64,000 nt of DNA, taken from the NCBI RefSeq assembly GCF_000020005.1, contig NC_010718.1, positions 687,001 through 751,000 on the forward strand, written 5' to 3'. Positions within the stretch are counted from its first letter, which is position 1; the number at the start of each line of letters is the position of its first letter. The position numbers and the translations under genes are program-made. Shown one piece after another: positions 1 to 8,119 of the stretch. Origin of the DNA: Natranaerobius thermophilus JW/NM-WN-LF (GTDB taxonomy: Bacteria > Bacillota > Natranaerobiia > Natranaerobiales > Natranaerobiaceae). The notes under the pieces were generated by a model, which was not told where the DNA came from, searched no databases, and worked only from the letters and a program-made list of their open reading frames with translations.

Positions 1-527
1 AATTCACTTGCTTGTTGAGTATAGGATTACTATTCATGTTATTAGAAGATGCAGGTAATCCCAGACACACTTTGGCCACATATTTTCCTACTATCTTTGA
101 ATATTTGGGTATTGAAAACTTTTTAACCGGTAGCACTGGGATTGAACTAGTCTACTTTGGTGTTTTAGGCTTATTTATGCTGGGTGCCGCCTGGTATTTT
201 TGGCGGCATGCCCGGCATTTATCTATGGCACGAAATTACTTGATTCTGGGTTATTTGTCTTATGGAGTCGCAACAATGGCATCAGCTACCAGAAACATAG
301 GTAATTGGTATATTAAAGTAGGATCTAGGATAAATGAAATGATTGGTGAAGGAGCCATAGCTAATAATCTTGACCCTAATTATATTAGGGGCAATTTTAC
401 GCCAACAGAGCGTGTTGGATTCTTGCTAATGGATAATTTGTTTGAAGAATCTTTAGAATTAATTGGTGCTACTGCCTTGGTAGCCGGGATACTAGCTTAC
501 ATTAAATACCAGGATTTTACAGAATAA
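1..527 (+). CDS. Membrane protein, 5'-truncated by window edge
   Basis: The reading frame is already open at the first bases, so the true start lies outside the window. About 175 residues are visible. At least four hydrophobic stretches can be seen: one at the very start, one around the segment ELVYFGVLGLFML, one around YLILGYLSYGVA, and one at the C terminus (ATALVAGILAYI). They are joined by polar loops, which indicates an integral membrane protein. I do not recognise the family. A strong terminator hairpin follows the stop codon directly, so this is the last gene of its transcript. Confidence 0.6.
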   Translation, partial: FTCLLSIGLLFMLLEDAGNPRHTLATYFPTIFEYLGIENFLTGSTGIELVYFGVLGLFMLGAAWYFWRHARHLSMARNYLILGYLSYGVATMASATRNIGNWYIKVGSRINEMIGEGAIANNLDPNYIRGNFTPTERVGFLLMDNLFEESLELIGATALVAGILAYIKYQDFTE

Positions 528-530
528 AAA

Positions 531-555
531 ACCTGCCATTAAAGGCAGGTTTTTG
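531..555 (+). terminator. Rho-independent terminator after first gene
   Basis: A 7-bp stem (ACCTGCC/GGCAGGT) with an ATTAAA loop is followed by a run of T. It lies three bases past the stop of the preceding membrane-protein gene. Confidence 0.9.
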
Positions 556-562
556 TATATTA

Positions 563-571
563 TGGTATAAT
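563..571 (+). promoter_or_regulatory. Extended -10 promoter for NamZ-like gene
   Basis: TGGTATAAT is a perfect extended -10 element located about 40 bases before the start codon of the next gene, just after the upstream terminator. No good -35 is visible, as is usual for extended -10 promoters. Inferred from consensus only. Confidence 0.5.
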
Positions 572-608
572 TAACTAAAATAATACTAGAAAGGGGATTA
601 CATATAGT

Positions 609-2198
609 ATGAGCAGTTTAGCTAGCCTGAGAAGAGAAATATTACTACTATTTGTTTTAGCAGCAACTATTGCAATTATTAGTGCATCTTTAGGAAACTT
701 TACTAATACGACTTTTGCACGTGAAAAGGAGAATATGGTTGAACTGGGTAATGAAGTGCTTTTAGATGATTACCTTCACTTGGTAGAAGATAAACGAGTA
801 GGGTTGATCACCAATCACACCGGTGTAAATAGCAATAAAGAAAGTCTAGTTGATGTTTTCATGGATGATGATGGAATAAATTTAACTGCTGTATATGCAC
901 CAGAACATGGTTTGGACGGCGAAGCTAGTGCTGGAGAATACGTAGAATCATATACTCATGAAGAACATGATATTCCCGTTTTCAGTTTATATGGACAGAC
1001 TAGAGAACCTACCAGGGAAATGTTATCCAAAGTCGATGTATTACTGTTTGATATCCAGGATATAGGTGCCAGAAGTTATACATACATATCCACACTAAAT
1101 TATTCCATGATGGCTTCTGAGAAATATGATGTCCCTGTAATTGTTTTGGATAGGCCAAATCCCCTTGGGGGCATGACAGTAGAAGGTCCAGTCATGGAAG
1201 AAGAATTTATTTCTTTCGTTGGAGTGGACAAGTTACCTAAAGCCCATGGGATGACTGTAGGGGAACTGGCTCAGTTCTTTAATCGTAAAATTGACGTGGA
1301 CCTGACAGTTATTCCTATGAAAAATTATCAAAGAAATATGATCTTTCAAGATACCGGTTTACCTTGGGTTCAGACTTCGCCTAATATCCCGGATTTGGAT
1401 TCTTGTTTTGGATATATGGCTACAGGCTTAGGTGAGGGAACTGGTGTTTATCAAGCGGATAAATTCGAATGGATTGGTGGAAAAGATCTCGATTCATATA
1501 AATTTGCAGAAGCTCTAAACCAGGCGGGACTTGAAGGGGTTTCTTTTATCCCAGAAGATAGGGGAAGTGCCGGGGGAGTAAGACTTAATATTACTGATTA
1601 CTATGCCTTTAATCCTGCTAAAACTGGAATTTACGCCTTATCCCAGGCCTTTAAAATAGGAGACTTTGAAGTACCAACTAGTGACCAGGGAAATATTGTC
1701 ATGTTCGACAAAATTATGGGTACGGACCAAATAGGTATCGGCCTTAAAAAGGAGTTATCTCCACAGGAGATTGAAGAGAAGTATGCTCCTGAGTTACGCA
1801 ACTTTAAAGCAACTAGAAAACAGTATTTGCTGGATGAATACCAACCGGGAATCCTAGTTAAAGTAAATGAATCTATTATAAGTTTTGATGTCAAACCTTA
1901 TATCGATGACAATAATCGTGTTTTAGTTCCTCTAAGAAATATATCTGAAGCTCTGGGAACCTTTGTTCAATGGGAAGGAGATCATCAGGATGTGATAATA
2001 AATAAACCCGGCGGGAAACAGATACGATTTACTATTGGCAGCCAAATAGCACAAGTAAATGGTAAAGATAAATCTATGGATACTGAACCATTGATCAAAG
2101 ATGGGAGAACTATGATCCCTGCTCGATATATAGGTGAATTTTTGGAAGCACAGGTAGACTGGGACGGTCAATGGCAAAGAGTCACAATCAAATATTAA
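609..2198 (+). CDS. namZ: NamZ-like exo-beta-N-acetylmuramidase (DUF1343) with copper-amine-oxidase-like C-terminal domain
   Basis: 529 residues. The N terminus has a hydrophobic signal/anchor segment (about residues 11-30), so the enzyme is probably exported. Residues about 50-410 match the DUF1343/NamZ family: NHTG at 69-72, PEHG at 98-101, then SLYGQTREPT, FDIQDIGARSYTYISTL and LDRPNPLGG in order. Characterised NamZ (Bacillus) removes N-acetylmuramic acid from the non-reducing end of peptidoglycan fragments. Residues about 415-529 form a copper-amine-oxidase N-domain-like repeat (VPLRNISEALG, IPARYIGEFLEA), a module common in exported clostridial proteins and probably used for wall binding. 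No MurNAc transport or recycling genes are adjacent. Family assignment is strong; the exact substrate is inferred. Confidence 0.85.
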   Translation: MSSLASLRREILLLFVLAATIAIISASLGNFTNTTFAREKENMVELGNEVLLDDYLHLVEDKRVGLITNHTGVNSNKESLVDVFMDDDGINLTAVYAPEHGLDGEASAGEYVESYTHEEHDIPVFSLYGQTREPTREMLSKVDVLLFDIQDIGARSYTYISTLNYSMMASEKYDVPVIVLDRPNPLGGMTVEGPVMEEEFISFVGVDKLPKAHGMTVGELAQFFNRKIDVDLTVIPMKNYQRNMIFQDTGLPWVQTSPNIPDLDSCFGYMATGLGEGTGVYQADKFEWIGGKDLDSYKFAEALNQAGLEGVSFIPEDRGSAGGVRLNITDYYAFNPAKTGIYALSQAFKIGDFEVPTSDQGNIVMFDKIMGTDQIGIGLKKELSPQEIEEKYAPELRNFKATRKQYLLDEYQPGILVKVNESIISFDVKPYIDDNNRVLVPLRNISEALGTFVQWEGDHQDVIINKPGGKQIRFTIGSQIAQVNGKDKSMDTEPLIKDGRTMIPARYIGEFLEAQVDWDGQWQRVTIKY

Positions 2199-2203
2199 CA
2201 TAC

Positions 2204-2232
2204 TCCCACAGCTAAAGAAGTGGGCTTTCTTC
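2204..2232 (+). terminator. Weak terminator-like hairpin
   Basis: A 5-bp stem (CCCAC/GTGGG) with a 10-base loop is followed by a pyrimidine-rich CTTTCTTCT. It lies just after the NamZ-like gene. The stem is short and the tail is not pure T, so this is only a candidate. Confidence 0.35.
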
Positions 2233-2364
2233 TGTTGTTAAAATCGTAAAGATAATCCTAAATATTTAAAGATTGATTTTTTTCCCTTAGCTAAGATATA
2301 ATTGCAACTGTTGTTATTATTAAAGAATCCATGAGGCGTTTCTGTTGGATAGGAGGGGAAAGCT

Positions 2365-3453
2365 ATGGGAAGCTTAAAAGAACGAGTTGAAATAGTTGAT
2401 GCTTTAAGGGGATTTGCTTTATTCGGAATGTTAATTGCCAATTTGGGTGTCTTTACTCATAACGAAATAGATTTTTTGGAAATGGCTTCTACAATTTATT
2501 CTCAATTTATTCTCAATAATTTTTATCCCATGTTTGCGATTTTATTTGGACTCAGTTTTTATATGTTCATGTCTCGTCCGCGTAATACAAAACTTATTTT
2601 TGTTAGACGGCTAGTCATACTATTGATACTGGGCATTATGCACATGGTATTTGTATGGCATCTTGATATACTTCATGCTTATGCTATTACGGGGATATTC
2701 TTGCTGTTTTTCTACAAAATGGATTTATCAAGTTTAAAAAAATGGTTGGTTGTTTTATTCATTTTAGATATGTTATTTGCAGCTTTTTTAAGTGATTTAC
2801 TTTCTGGACTTGTAACAACATCTGCACCTTCGATAATATCCTCATATAATGCCAGTTCATACGGTGCTAATTTATCTATAACAATAGAAAATGTTCCGGG
2901 TATACTTTACGATGCTGTTGTTGACATTCCTCACCATTTATTTTTATTTTTGATAGGCCTTTATCTAGGGAAATCTGGAGTATTCATGGAAACCAGGGAT
3001 AGATTGGAATCTGTAGTGAGAGTGTCATGGTGGAGTATGGGTCTCTTTGTATTGTTTTATTTCTCAAGAATGATAGTGAGAAATTATGGTTTGGCTGATG
3101 AATACCTGTCCCTTCCTTTATCAAATTTATTTAATTTAAGTTTAACTTTCTTTTATATTACGTTGTTTGTAGTGTTTTATCACTGGAAAAAAGATAACTA
3201 TATCTTTGATAGGTTCAGGTTAATTGGGAAGATGACCCTTACTAGTTATTTAACCCATAGTGTGATTTATTTGCTCTTATTCTACGAAATTAATTTGGGA
3301 CTTTATAATGAACTCCCGACTATGCTAACTCCCTTGTTAGCTGTAGTTATTTATCTGGCGCAATCAGAATTTGCCAGGATTTGGTTAAACAAATTTGGCC
3401 ATGGCCCTGTGGAGAAAGTTTGGCGTTTTTTTACTTACGTGGGAACAGATTAG
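2365..3453 (+). CDS. DUF418-type multi-pass membrane protein
   Basis: 362 residues with about eight to nine hydrophobic helices. The N terminus carries the family signature VDALRGFALFGMLIANL (residues about 11-27), typical of DUF418/YeiB-like proteins related to acyltransferase-3 membrane proteins. The C-terminal half contains the conserved-looking GKMTLTSYLTHS segment seen in this family. The start is supported by AGGAGG eight bases before the ATG. The family has no firmly established reaction; cell-envelope modification or transport is the usual guess. Its 3' end overlaps the convergent gene by 23 bases. Confidence 0.75.
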   Translation: MGSLKERVEIVDALRGFALFGMLIANLGVFTHNEIDFLEMASTIYSQFILNNFYPMFAILFGLSFYMFMSRPRNTKLIFVRRLVILLILGIMHMVFVWHLDILHAYAITGIFLLFFYKMDLSSLKKWLVVLFILDMLFAAFLSDLLSGLVTTSAPSIISSYNASSYGANLSITIENVPGILYDAVVDIPHHLFLFLIGLYLGKSGVFMETRDRLESVVRVSWWSMGLFVLFYFSRMIVRNYGLADEYLSLPLSNLFNLSLTFFYITLFVVFYHWKKDNYIFDRFRLIGKMTLTSYLTHSVIYLLLFYEINLGLYNELPTMLTPLLAVVIYLAQSEFARIWLNKFGHGPVEKVWRFFTYVGTD

Positions 3454-3904
3454 GATTAGCTACAGATCTTAAGATAATAGCTGATGCGGCTCCAAAAACC
3501 ATGTGAGATATCATGACTGTAAAAGCGGTCTTGGGATCTTCTTCCTGAAGTGAACTTGCTCCCATTTTAGCTAGTACGCCATAGGCGAAGGCCCAGGACA
3601 TATCCCCTAAAGCTACACCTTTTACAATGGGGTAATCTCTACCTGATAATGAAAATAGATAGCTTTTACAAATGCCGAGAATAGCTGCTACCGAGTTATC
3701 GGCAATCCATCCATTTAATTTACCTAGAGGTGTATTCACATGCCGGGCGGACATAAAAAATCCGCCCGCTTTTTGTAATCCAGTTTGATTAGTGTAACCT
3801 TTTTTATAGGCCGCATGCTCTATGGCTGTTTTTAATAAATTAGCACCGACTCCTGCCACTATACCTGCAAATACTCGATCATTTATCTTTCTAATTGTTA
3901 TCAC
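3431..3904 (-). CDS. Unrecognised membrane-associated protein
   Basis: 157 residues, glycine/alanine rich, with three moderately hydrophobic segments near residues 11-30, 70-85 and 125-148. I recognise no catalytic motif. The GTG start has only a weak AAGG ahead of it, so the start is uncertain. The gene converges on the DUF418-type gene with a 23-base tail-to-tail overlap and has no same-strand partner within 100 bases. It could be a small envelope protein; no function is assigned. Confidence 0.55.
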   Translation of the reverse strand: MITIRKINDRVFAGIVAGVGANLLKTAIEHAAYKKGYTNQTGLQKAGGFFMSARHVNTPLGKLNGWIADNSVAAILGICKSYLFSLSGRDYPIVKGVALGDMSWAFAYGVLAKMGASSLQEEDPKTAFTVMISHMVFGAASAIILRSVANPNLFPRK

Positions 3905-4055
3905 CCTTATATATTAGATTATTAGTTAATTTATAGTGTCATTTTTATTTTGATAAGAGTATAGTCTTTATATACGATATTTTGGGTGAAGTTAAAATCT
4001 GGAAAATATCCACTATCCTTATCTATCACAATTTATCACATCACTTTATTTTATG

Positions 4056-4568
4056 TTAGCATTTACTGTTAACTTCAATCCCTTGGATGGAGAATTTATC
4101 ATGGACAGCTCTAACAGCCAGAGTTACTTTGTCGCTATCAATCAGGCAGGATAATTTCATTTCCGAAGAGCTGATCATTCGGATGTTGATATCTAGTTCA
4201 TATAGAGCTTGAAACATAGCCCTGGCTATTTTGGATTTATTCACCATTCCAGCACCAACAACTGAAATTTTGGCAACCTGTCGGTGGTATTCCACCCCTT
4301 GAGCTCCTAGTTCCTCAGACCATTTTTCCATTACTTTGACCGTTTCTGTTAAGTCATCTTGACTGACTGTAAAAGAAATATCGTTGACCTGTTTTCTTTT
4401 AATACTTTGGATAATTGTATCGGCAGTTATATTATTATCTTCTAGTTTAGAAAATAATCGATAGGCAATACCTGGCAAATCAGGAACTCCGATTACAGAA
4501 ATTTCGCAGATATTAGTGTCATGAGTTATACCGCTTACTCTCAACATCTCTTCCATAAATGTCTTCAA
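4056..4568 (-). CDS. lysC: Aspartate kinase, C-terminal tandem ACT (regulatory) part
   Basis: 170 residues holding two ACT domains (about 22-95 and 100-165), the allosteric amino-acid-binding half of aspartokinase. It begins RVSGITHDTNICEISVIGV, which is where ACT homology resumes after the kinase domain. It is in the +1 frame relative to the kinase gene and overlaps its end by 50 bases. TTG at the 5' end sits right against an AAAGGAG, and ATG four codons later has a 12-base gap, so separate translation of a regulatory subunit is possible. Known alpha/beta aspartokinases (Bacillus LysC) make the small subunit from an in-frame internal start, not a shifted one. Removing one base near GACATTT would fuse the two parts smoothly, so a frameshift mutation or sequencing error is equally likely. 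Confidence 0.75.
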   Translation of the reverse strand: MKTFMEEMLRVSGITHDTNICEISVIGVPDLPGIAYRLFSKLEDNNITADTIIQSIKRKQVNDISFTVSQDDLTETVKVMEKWSEELGAQGVEYHRQVAKISVVGAGMVNKSKIARAMFQALYELDINIRMISSSEMKLSCLIDSDKVTLAVRAVHDKFSIQGIEVNSKC

Positions 4569-5295
4569 CTCCTTTCACTATTGTTCCTTGTTCTAATTTA
4601 GCACTCGAGCGAACTTCTAGGGTTATATTGTAATTACGAGCTAATTCTACTGATCTAGGATGAAGGACCTTTGCACCTAAAACGGCCATTTCCAGCATTT
4701 CATCGTAAGATATTTCAGAGAGTTTTTTAGCATTTGGTACGATTCTAGGATCTGCCGAATAAACCCCATCGGTATCTGTACATATATTGCATTTCACGGC
4801 ATCAAGGGCGGCGGCAATGGCTACTGCGGTAGTATCTGAACCGCCCCTTCCCAGTGTAGTTATTTCATTTCCTTCGGTAATCCCCTGAAAACCTGCAACT
4901 ATAACAGTTTTTCCCTTTTTTAGTTCTGAAATTATTCTGTTAGAATTGACTTCTAAAATTTTGGCTTTTTTATATGTTCCCGTGGTTTTAATGCCAACCT
5001 GTGGTCCTGTTAATGAAATGACCGAATGACCTAGGGAATCGATGGCCATGGCTAACAGAGATATAGATACTTGCTCTCCAGTGGAGACCAGCATATCCAT
5101 TTCTCGGTCCTTGGGTTGTGGTGTGATTTCATGAGCTAGTTTGATTAGATTATCCGTTGTATCGCCCATGGCAGAAACAACTATGACCTGGCCTTTATTT
5201 TGTCTGGACTGATTGACTATCCTTTGAGCCACATTTTTAATTTTATCTACAGTAGCCAGGGAACTTCCTCCGTATTTTTCCACATAGATTTCCAT
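4519..5295 (-). CDS. lysC: Aspartate kinase, catalytic (amino-acid kinase) part
   Basis: About 258 residues forming the whole amino-acid-kinase domain of aspartokinase, which phosphorylates aspartate in the first step to lysine, threonine and methionine. Visible motifs are KYGGSSLATVDKI at the N terminus, VVSAMGDTTDNL, TTLGRGGSDTTAVA and the substrate-region string TDTDGVYSADPR. The start is taken at an ATG six bases after AGGAGG. The protein leaves the aspartokinase pattern at about GTIVKGVED and ends 12 residues later, where the ACT domains continue in another frame. Third gene of asd-hom-lysC. Confidence 0.85.
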   Translation of the reverse strand: MEIYVEKYGGSSLATVDKIKNVAQRIVNQSRQNKGQVIVVSAMGDTTDNLIKLAHEITPQPKDREMDMLVSTGEQVSISLLAMAIDSLGHSVISLTGPQVGIKTTGTYKKAKILEVNSNRIISELKKGKTVIVAGFQGITEGNEITTLGRGGSDTTAVAIAAALDAVKCNICTDTDGVYSADPRIVPNAKKLSEISYDEMLEMAVLGAKVLHPRSVELARNYNITLEVRSSAKLEQGTIVKGVEDIYGRDVESKRYNS

Positions 5296-5341
5296 CATTA
5301 TCCTCCTACGCATAACTTTTTATCTTTCATCTTTCAGCTTT

Positions 5342-6667
5342 TTATCTTCCACCGTTACTGTTATCTCCTCTAATAATGTTTATAAGTTCAACTGACTTAT
5401 CCTGTAAATCAGAAATAGCGTTTTGTACATTTTGTTCTTTAGCTAATTCTGTGATTATAAATAATTCTTGTTTTCCATTTGAACTAGATTTTTTATCTAA
5501 CTGCTGTAACTCAATGCCGTGATGATTTAATAGGTTTTGGATTTCGGATTTGTTAACTTTCTGTTCTTGTTCTGTCTGAGAAGGATTTGAACTTACTAGC
5601 CTGAGATAAAATAGTGAACTGGTTTCTTCCTTATCAAGGATTTTGTAAAAATTATTTTTACTCCAACCATTGAAATTATTGGAATGCTTACCATTCCTAG
5701 CAGCTTCAATGATATCGGATAAGACAGCACTGGAGGTTGCTTCTTTACCAGCCCCTTCGCCGGTAAATGTAAGATAACCCACTGGTTCTCCCTTAATTAA
5801 TATAGAATTATAAACCCCGGAGACTGATGAAAGCGGATTGTCACAGGGTAAGAAAGTAGGTGCGACCCGACTTTCTACTTCCGTACCATTAATTTTTGTC
5901 TGTCCAAGAAGTTTAATTTTGTACCCATGATCACCTAAAAATTGGAGATCTTCCTTTGTTACACCAGAAATGCCTTCAGTGTATATATCTTCGGGTAATA
6001 CAGTAGAATTTGTTGCCATAGATGTCATTATGGCAAGTTTCCTTACAGCGTCAAAACCTTCTACATCATCAGTAGGGTCACTTTCAGCATAACCAAGCTC
6101 TTGTGCTTTTTTAAGGGCTTCATTGAACTCTGCTTCCTTTTCCTCCATTTCGGTCAAGATGTAATTAGTAGTACCGTTCAATATACCGGAAATTTCCTTA
6201 ACTGTATTTCCAGCTAGGCATGCTTTTAAGGGCCTTATTACTGGAACACCACCGGCTACACTGGCTTCGTACAAGAAATTAACACCATTATTTTTGGCTA
6301 AAGAAGTGAGATCTTCGCCGTGTTTGGCTATCACTTCTTTATTGGCAGTGACTACATGCTTACCAGCTTTGATGGCTTTTTTCATGTAACTAAGAGCTGG
6401 TTCTTCTGTTCCCATTACTTCAACTACTATCTGAATATCTTGGTTTCTCAGTATTTCTTCTGGATCATCTGTAAGCTTGTCTGATATGAAGTTCTGATTA
6501 AGTTGTGTTGTCCTAGATTTAGTTTTATTCTTTACAAGAATTTTTTCCACTTCTAGTACGGCATTAACTCGCTCAGTTAGCAAATCTTTATTTTCAGTTA
6601 AAACTTCCACAGTACCTGTCCCCACTGTACCAAAGCCTAGAAAGCCAATTTTAATAGTTGATGTCAT
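5342..6667 (-). CDS. hom: Homoserine dehydrogenase
   Basis: 441 residues, the usual length for the ACT-containing form. It reduces aspartate semialdehyde to homoserine with NAD(P)H. The Rossmann motif GFLGFGTVGTGTVEVL is at residues 8-23. The catalytic-domain signature GGVPVIRPLK and SGILNGTTNYILT follows, and the last about 80 residues form a C-terminal ACT-like regulatory domain. AAGGAGG lies ahead of the ATG. It is 19 bases after asd and 28 bases before lysC, so the three are one operon. Homoserine feeds methionine and thus the SAM-consuming betaine pathway encoded a few kilobases away (inference). Confidence 0.93.
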   Translation of the reverse strand: MTSTIKIGFLGFGTVGTGTVEVLTENKDLLTERVNAVLEVEKILVKNKTKSRTTQLNQNFISDKLTDDPEEILRNQDIQIVVEVMGTEEPALSYMKKAIKAGKHVVTANKEVIAKHGEDLTSLAKNNGVNFLYEASVAGGVPVIRPLKACLAGNTVKEISGILNGTTNYILTEMEEKEAEFNEALKKAQELGYAESDPTDDVEGFDAVRKLAIMTSMATNSTVLPEDIYTEGISGVTKEDLQFLGDHGYKIKLLGQTKINGTEVESRVAPTFLPCDNPLSSVSGVYNSILIKGEPVGYLTFTGEGAGKEATSSAVLSDIIEAARNGKHSNNFNGWSKNNFYKILDKEETSSLFYLRLVSSNPSQTEQEQKVNKSEIQNLLNHHGIELQQLDKKSSSNGKQELFIITELAKEQNVQNAISDLQDKSVELINIIRGDNSNGGR

Positions 6668-6686
6668 ATCATAATCCTCCTTGAAT

Positions 6687-7700
6687 TTAAATTATATATT
6701 TAGCTAAATATTCAGTTAATAACAAAGCATTAAAGGCAGCTCCTCGTCTCAAGTTATCAGCTACTACCCACAAATTAAGCCCATTATCAATGGAAAGATC
6801 CTCTCTTATTCTACCTACATAGACTTGGTCTTTACCGGCAATCTCAATAGGAGTGGGATATTTTGCTTCAAAAGGGTCATCAATAACTTCTACTTCCGAA
6901 AAATTTTCTAGTAATTGCCTTGCGTCACAAGCTGAAAGCTTAGACTTTGTCTCAATATTGACCGCTTCAGAATGTCCAATAAAAACTGGCACCCGTACAG
7001 TAGTAGCAGTAACTCCTATGTTTTCATCTTGAAAGATTTTTTTAGTTTCATTAACCATTTTCAATTCTTCTTTCGTATCTCCATTTTCATCAAAAGAATC
7101 CAGGTGTGGAAGCATGTTAAAGGCTATTTGATGGGGATATATCTGTTTTTCAATGGCTTCATTATTTAAATATTTTGGACTTTGTTCTGTTAATTCCTTC
7201 ATTGCTTGATAACCTGTACCAGAAACGGACTGATATGTAGATACTACAATTCTCTTGATACCGGCATGGTCTAATATTGGTTTTAATGCACAGACCATTT
7301 GAATTGTGGAGCAATTAGGATTGGCAATTATTCCCTCATGCTCATATAAAGATTCATAATTAACTCCAGCTGCCACCAGAGGTACCTTATCATCCATCCT
7401 AAAAGCACTACTGTTATCTATTACAATGGCTCCAGATTCTACAGCCTTAGGAGCCAAATTTTTACTAACAGATGAACCGGCACTAAAAATGGCAATGTCA
7501 ACATCGTGAAAAGAGGAAGAATTGGCAGCTTCTACGGTAATTTCTTTACCTCCAAAGGTGATTTTAGTACCGGCCGAATTTTCAGATGCCAAGAGCTTTA
7601 AGTTATTTAAAGAAAAATCCAAATTATTTTCTCTTAAAATATCCAGGATGGTTTGCCCGACTGCCCCGGTACTTCCTACAATTGCTAAATTTATACCCAT
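6687..7700 (-). CDS. asd: Aspartate-semialdehyde dehydrogenase
   Basis: 337 residues. It converts aspartyl phosphate to aspartate semialdehyde with NADPH. An N-terminal GSTGAVGQTILDIL nucleotide-binding loop (residues 9-22) and the catalytic cysteine in NPNCSTIQMV are both visible, with SGTGYQAMKEL further on. The length is normal. G-rich sequence (GGGGGGGTG) precedes the ATG. It is the first gene of asd-hom-lysC, behind a promoter and a terminator-like 5' hairpin that may control the operon. Confidence 0.93.
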   Translation of the reverse strand: MGINLAIVGSTGAVGQTILDILRENNLDFSLNNLKLLASENSAGTKITFGGKEITVEAANSSSFHDVDIAIFSAGSSVSKNLAPKAVESGAIVIDNSSAFRMDDKVPLVAAGVNYESLYEHEGIIANPNCSTIQMVCALKPILDHAGIKRIVVSTYQSVSGTGYQAMKELTEQSPKYLNNEAIEKQIYPHQIAFNMLPHLDSFDENGDTKEELKMVNETKKIFQDENIGVTATTVRVPVFIGHSEAVNIETKSKLSACDARQLLENFSEVEVIDDPFEAKYPTPIEIAGKDQVYVGRIREDLSIDNGLNLWVVADNLRRGAAFNALLLTEYLAKYII

Positions 7701-7744
7701 CTGTGCACCCCCCCGTTTTAACGATTTAATTTAAAAAAGACCGA

Positions 7745-7804
7745 AATAAAAAAATCGGGATATCCATACCTGGGATTTTAAACATCCAGGTTAATTGATA
7801 TCCC
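7745..7804 (-). promoter_or_regulatory. Terminator-like hairpin at the 5' end of the asd-hom-lysC transcript
   Basis: On the minus strand an 8-bp perfect outer stem (GGGATATC/GATATCCC) and a 6-bp inner stem (ACCTGG/CCAGGT) are followed at once by GATTTTTTT. The inferred transcription start falls on the first base of the outer stem, so there is no room for an upstream aptamer. It could act as an attenuator, a pausing site or a 5' stability hairpin. About 45 bases remain before the asd start. Confidence 0.6.
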
Positions 7805-7809
7805 TTCTT

Positions 7810-7838
7810 ATTATAAAACACTCTGCTAATCTTGTCGA
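7810..7838 (-). promoter_or_regulatory. SigA-type promoter for asd-hom-lysC
   Basis: Minus strand TCGACA, 17-base spacer, TATAAT. This is a perfect -10 and a 5/6 -35. Transcription would start at about 7803. The rest of the stretch 7839-8119 up to the divergent radical SAM gene is very AT-rich, and I see no riboswitch consensus in it. Confidence 0.65.
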
Positions 7839-8119
7839 TATTTTTTGCATTTAACTTGTTCCAAAATATTTTATTGGAAAACAAAATAGAGTATTAAAAA
7901 AAGGAAAATATAAGTTTTTATAGAAATATCTACCTAGAAAAAATTAGGAAATTTTCAAATTGTATAGTAGACAGTATATTTAGGGAGTTTTATGATAACG
8001 AAGTATAGTAAATGTTAATTTAGACAAAATAAATTAAAGGATTAAGTGTTTATATAACAGGGGTTACAAGAATTAGAATTAATAATATTTTTAATCAATT
8101 TTAAGTGAGGTGATGTTAT

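Noticed and set aside
7839-8119. Lysine riboswitch or threonine leader peptide before asd
   Set aside because: The sequence upstream of the promoter is plain AT-rich DNA, and no aptamer core or Thr/Ile/Lys-rich short frame is present.
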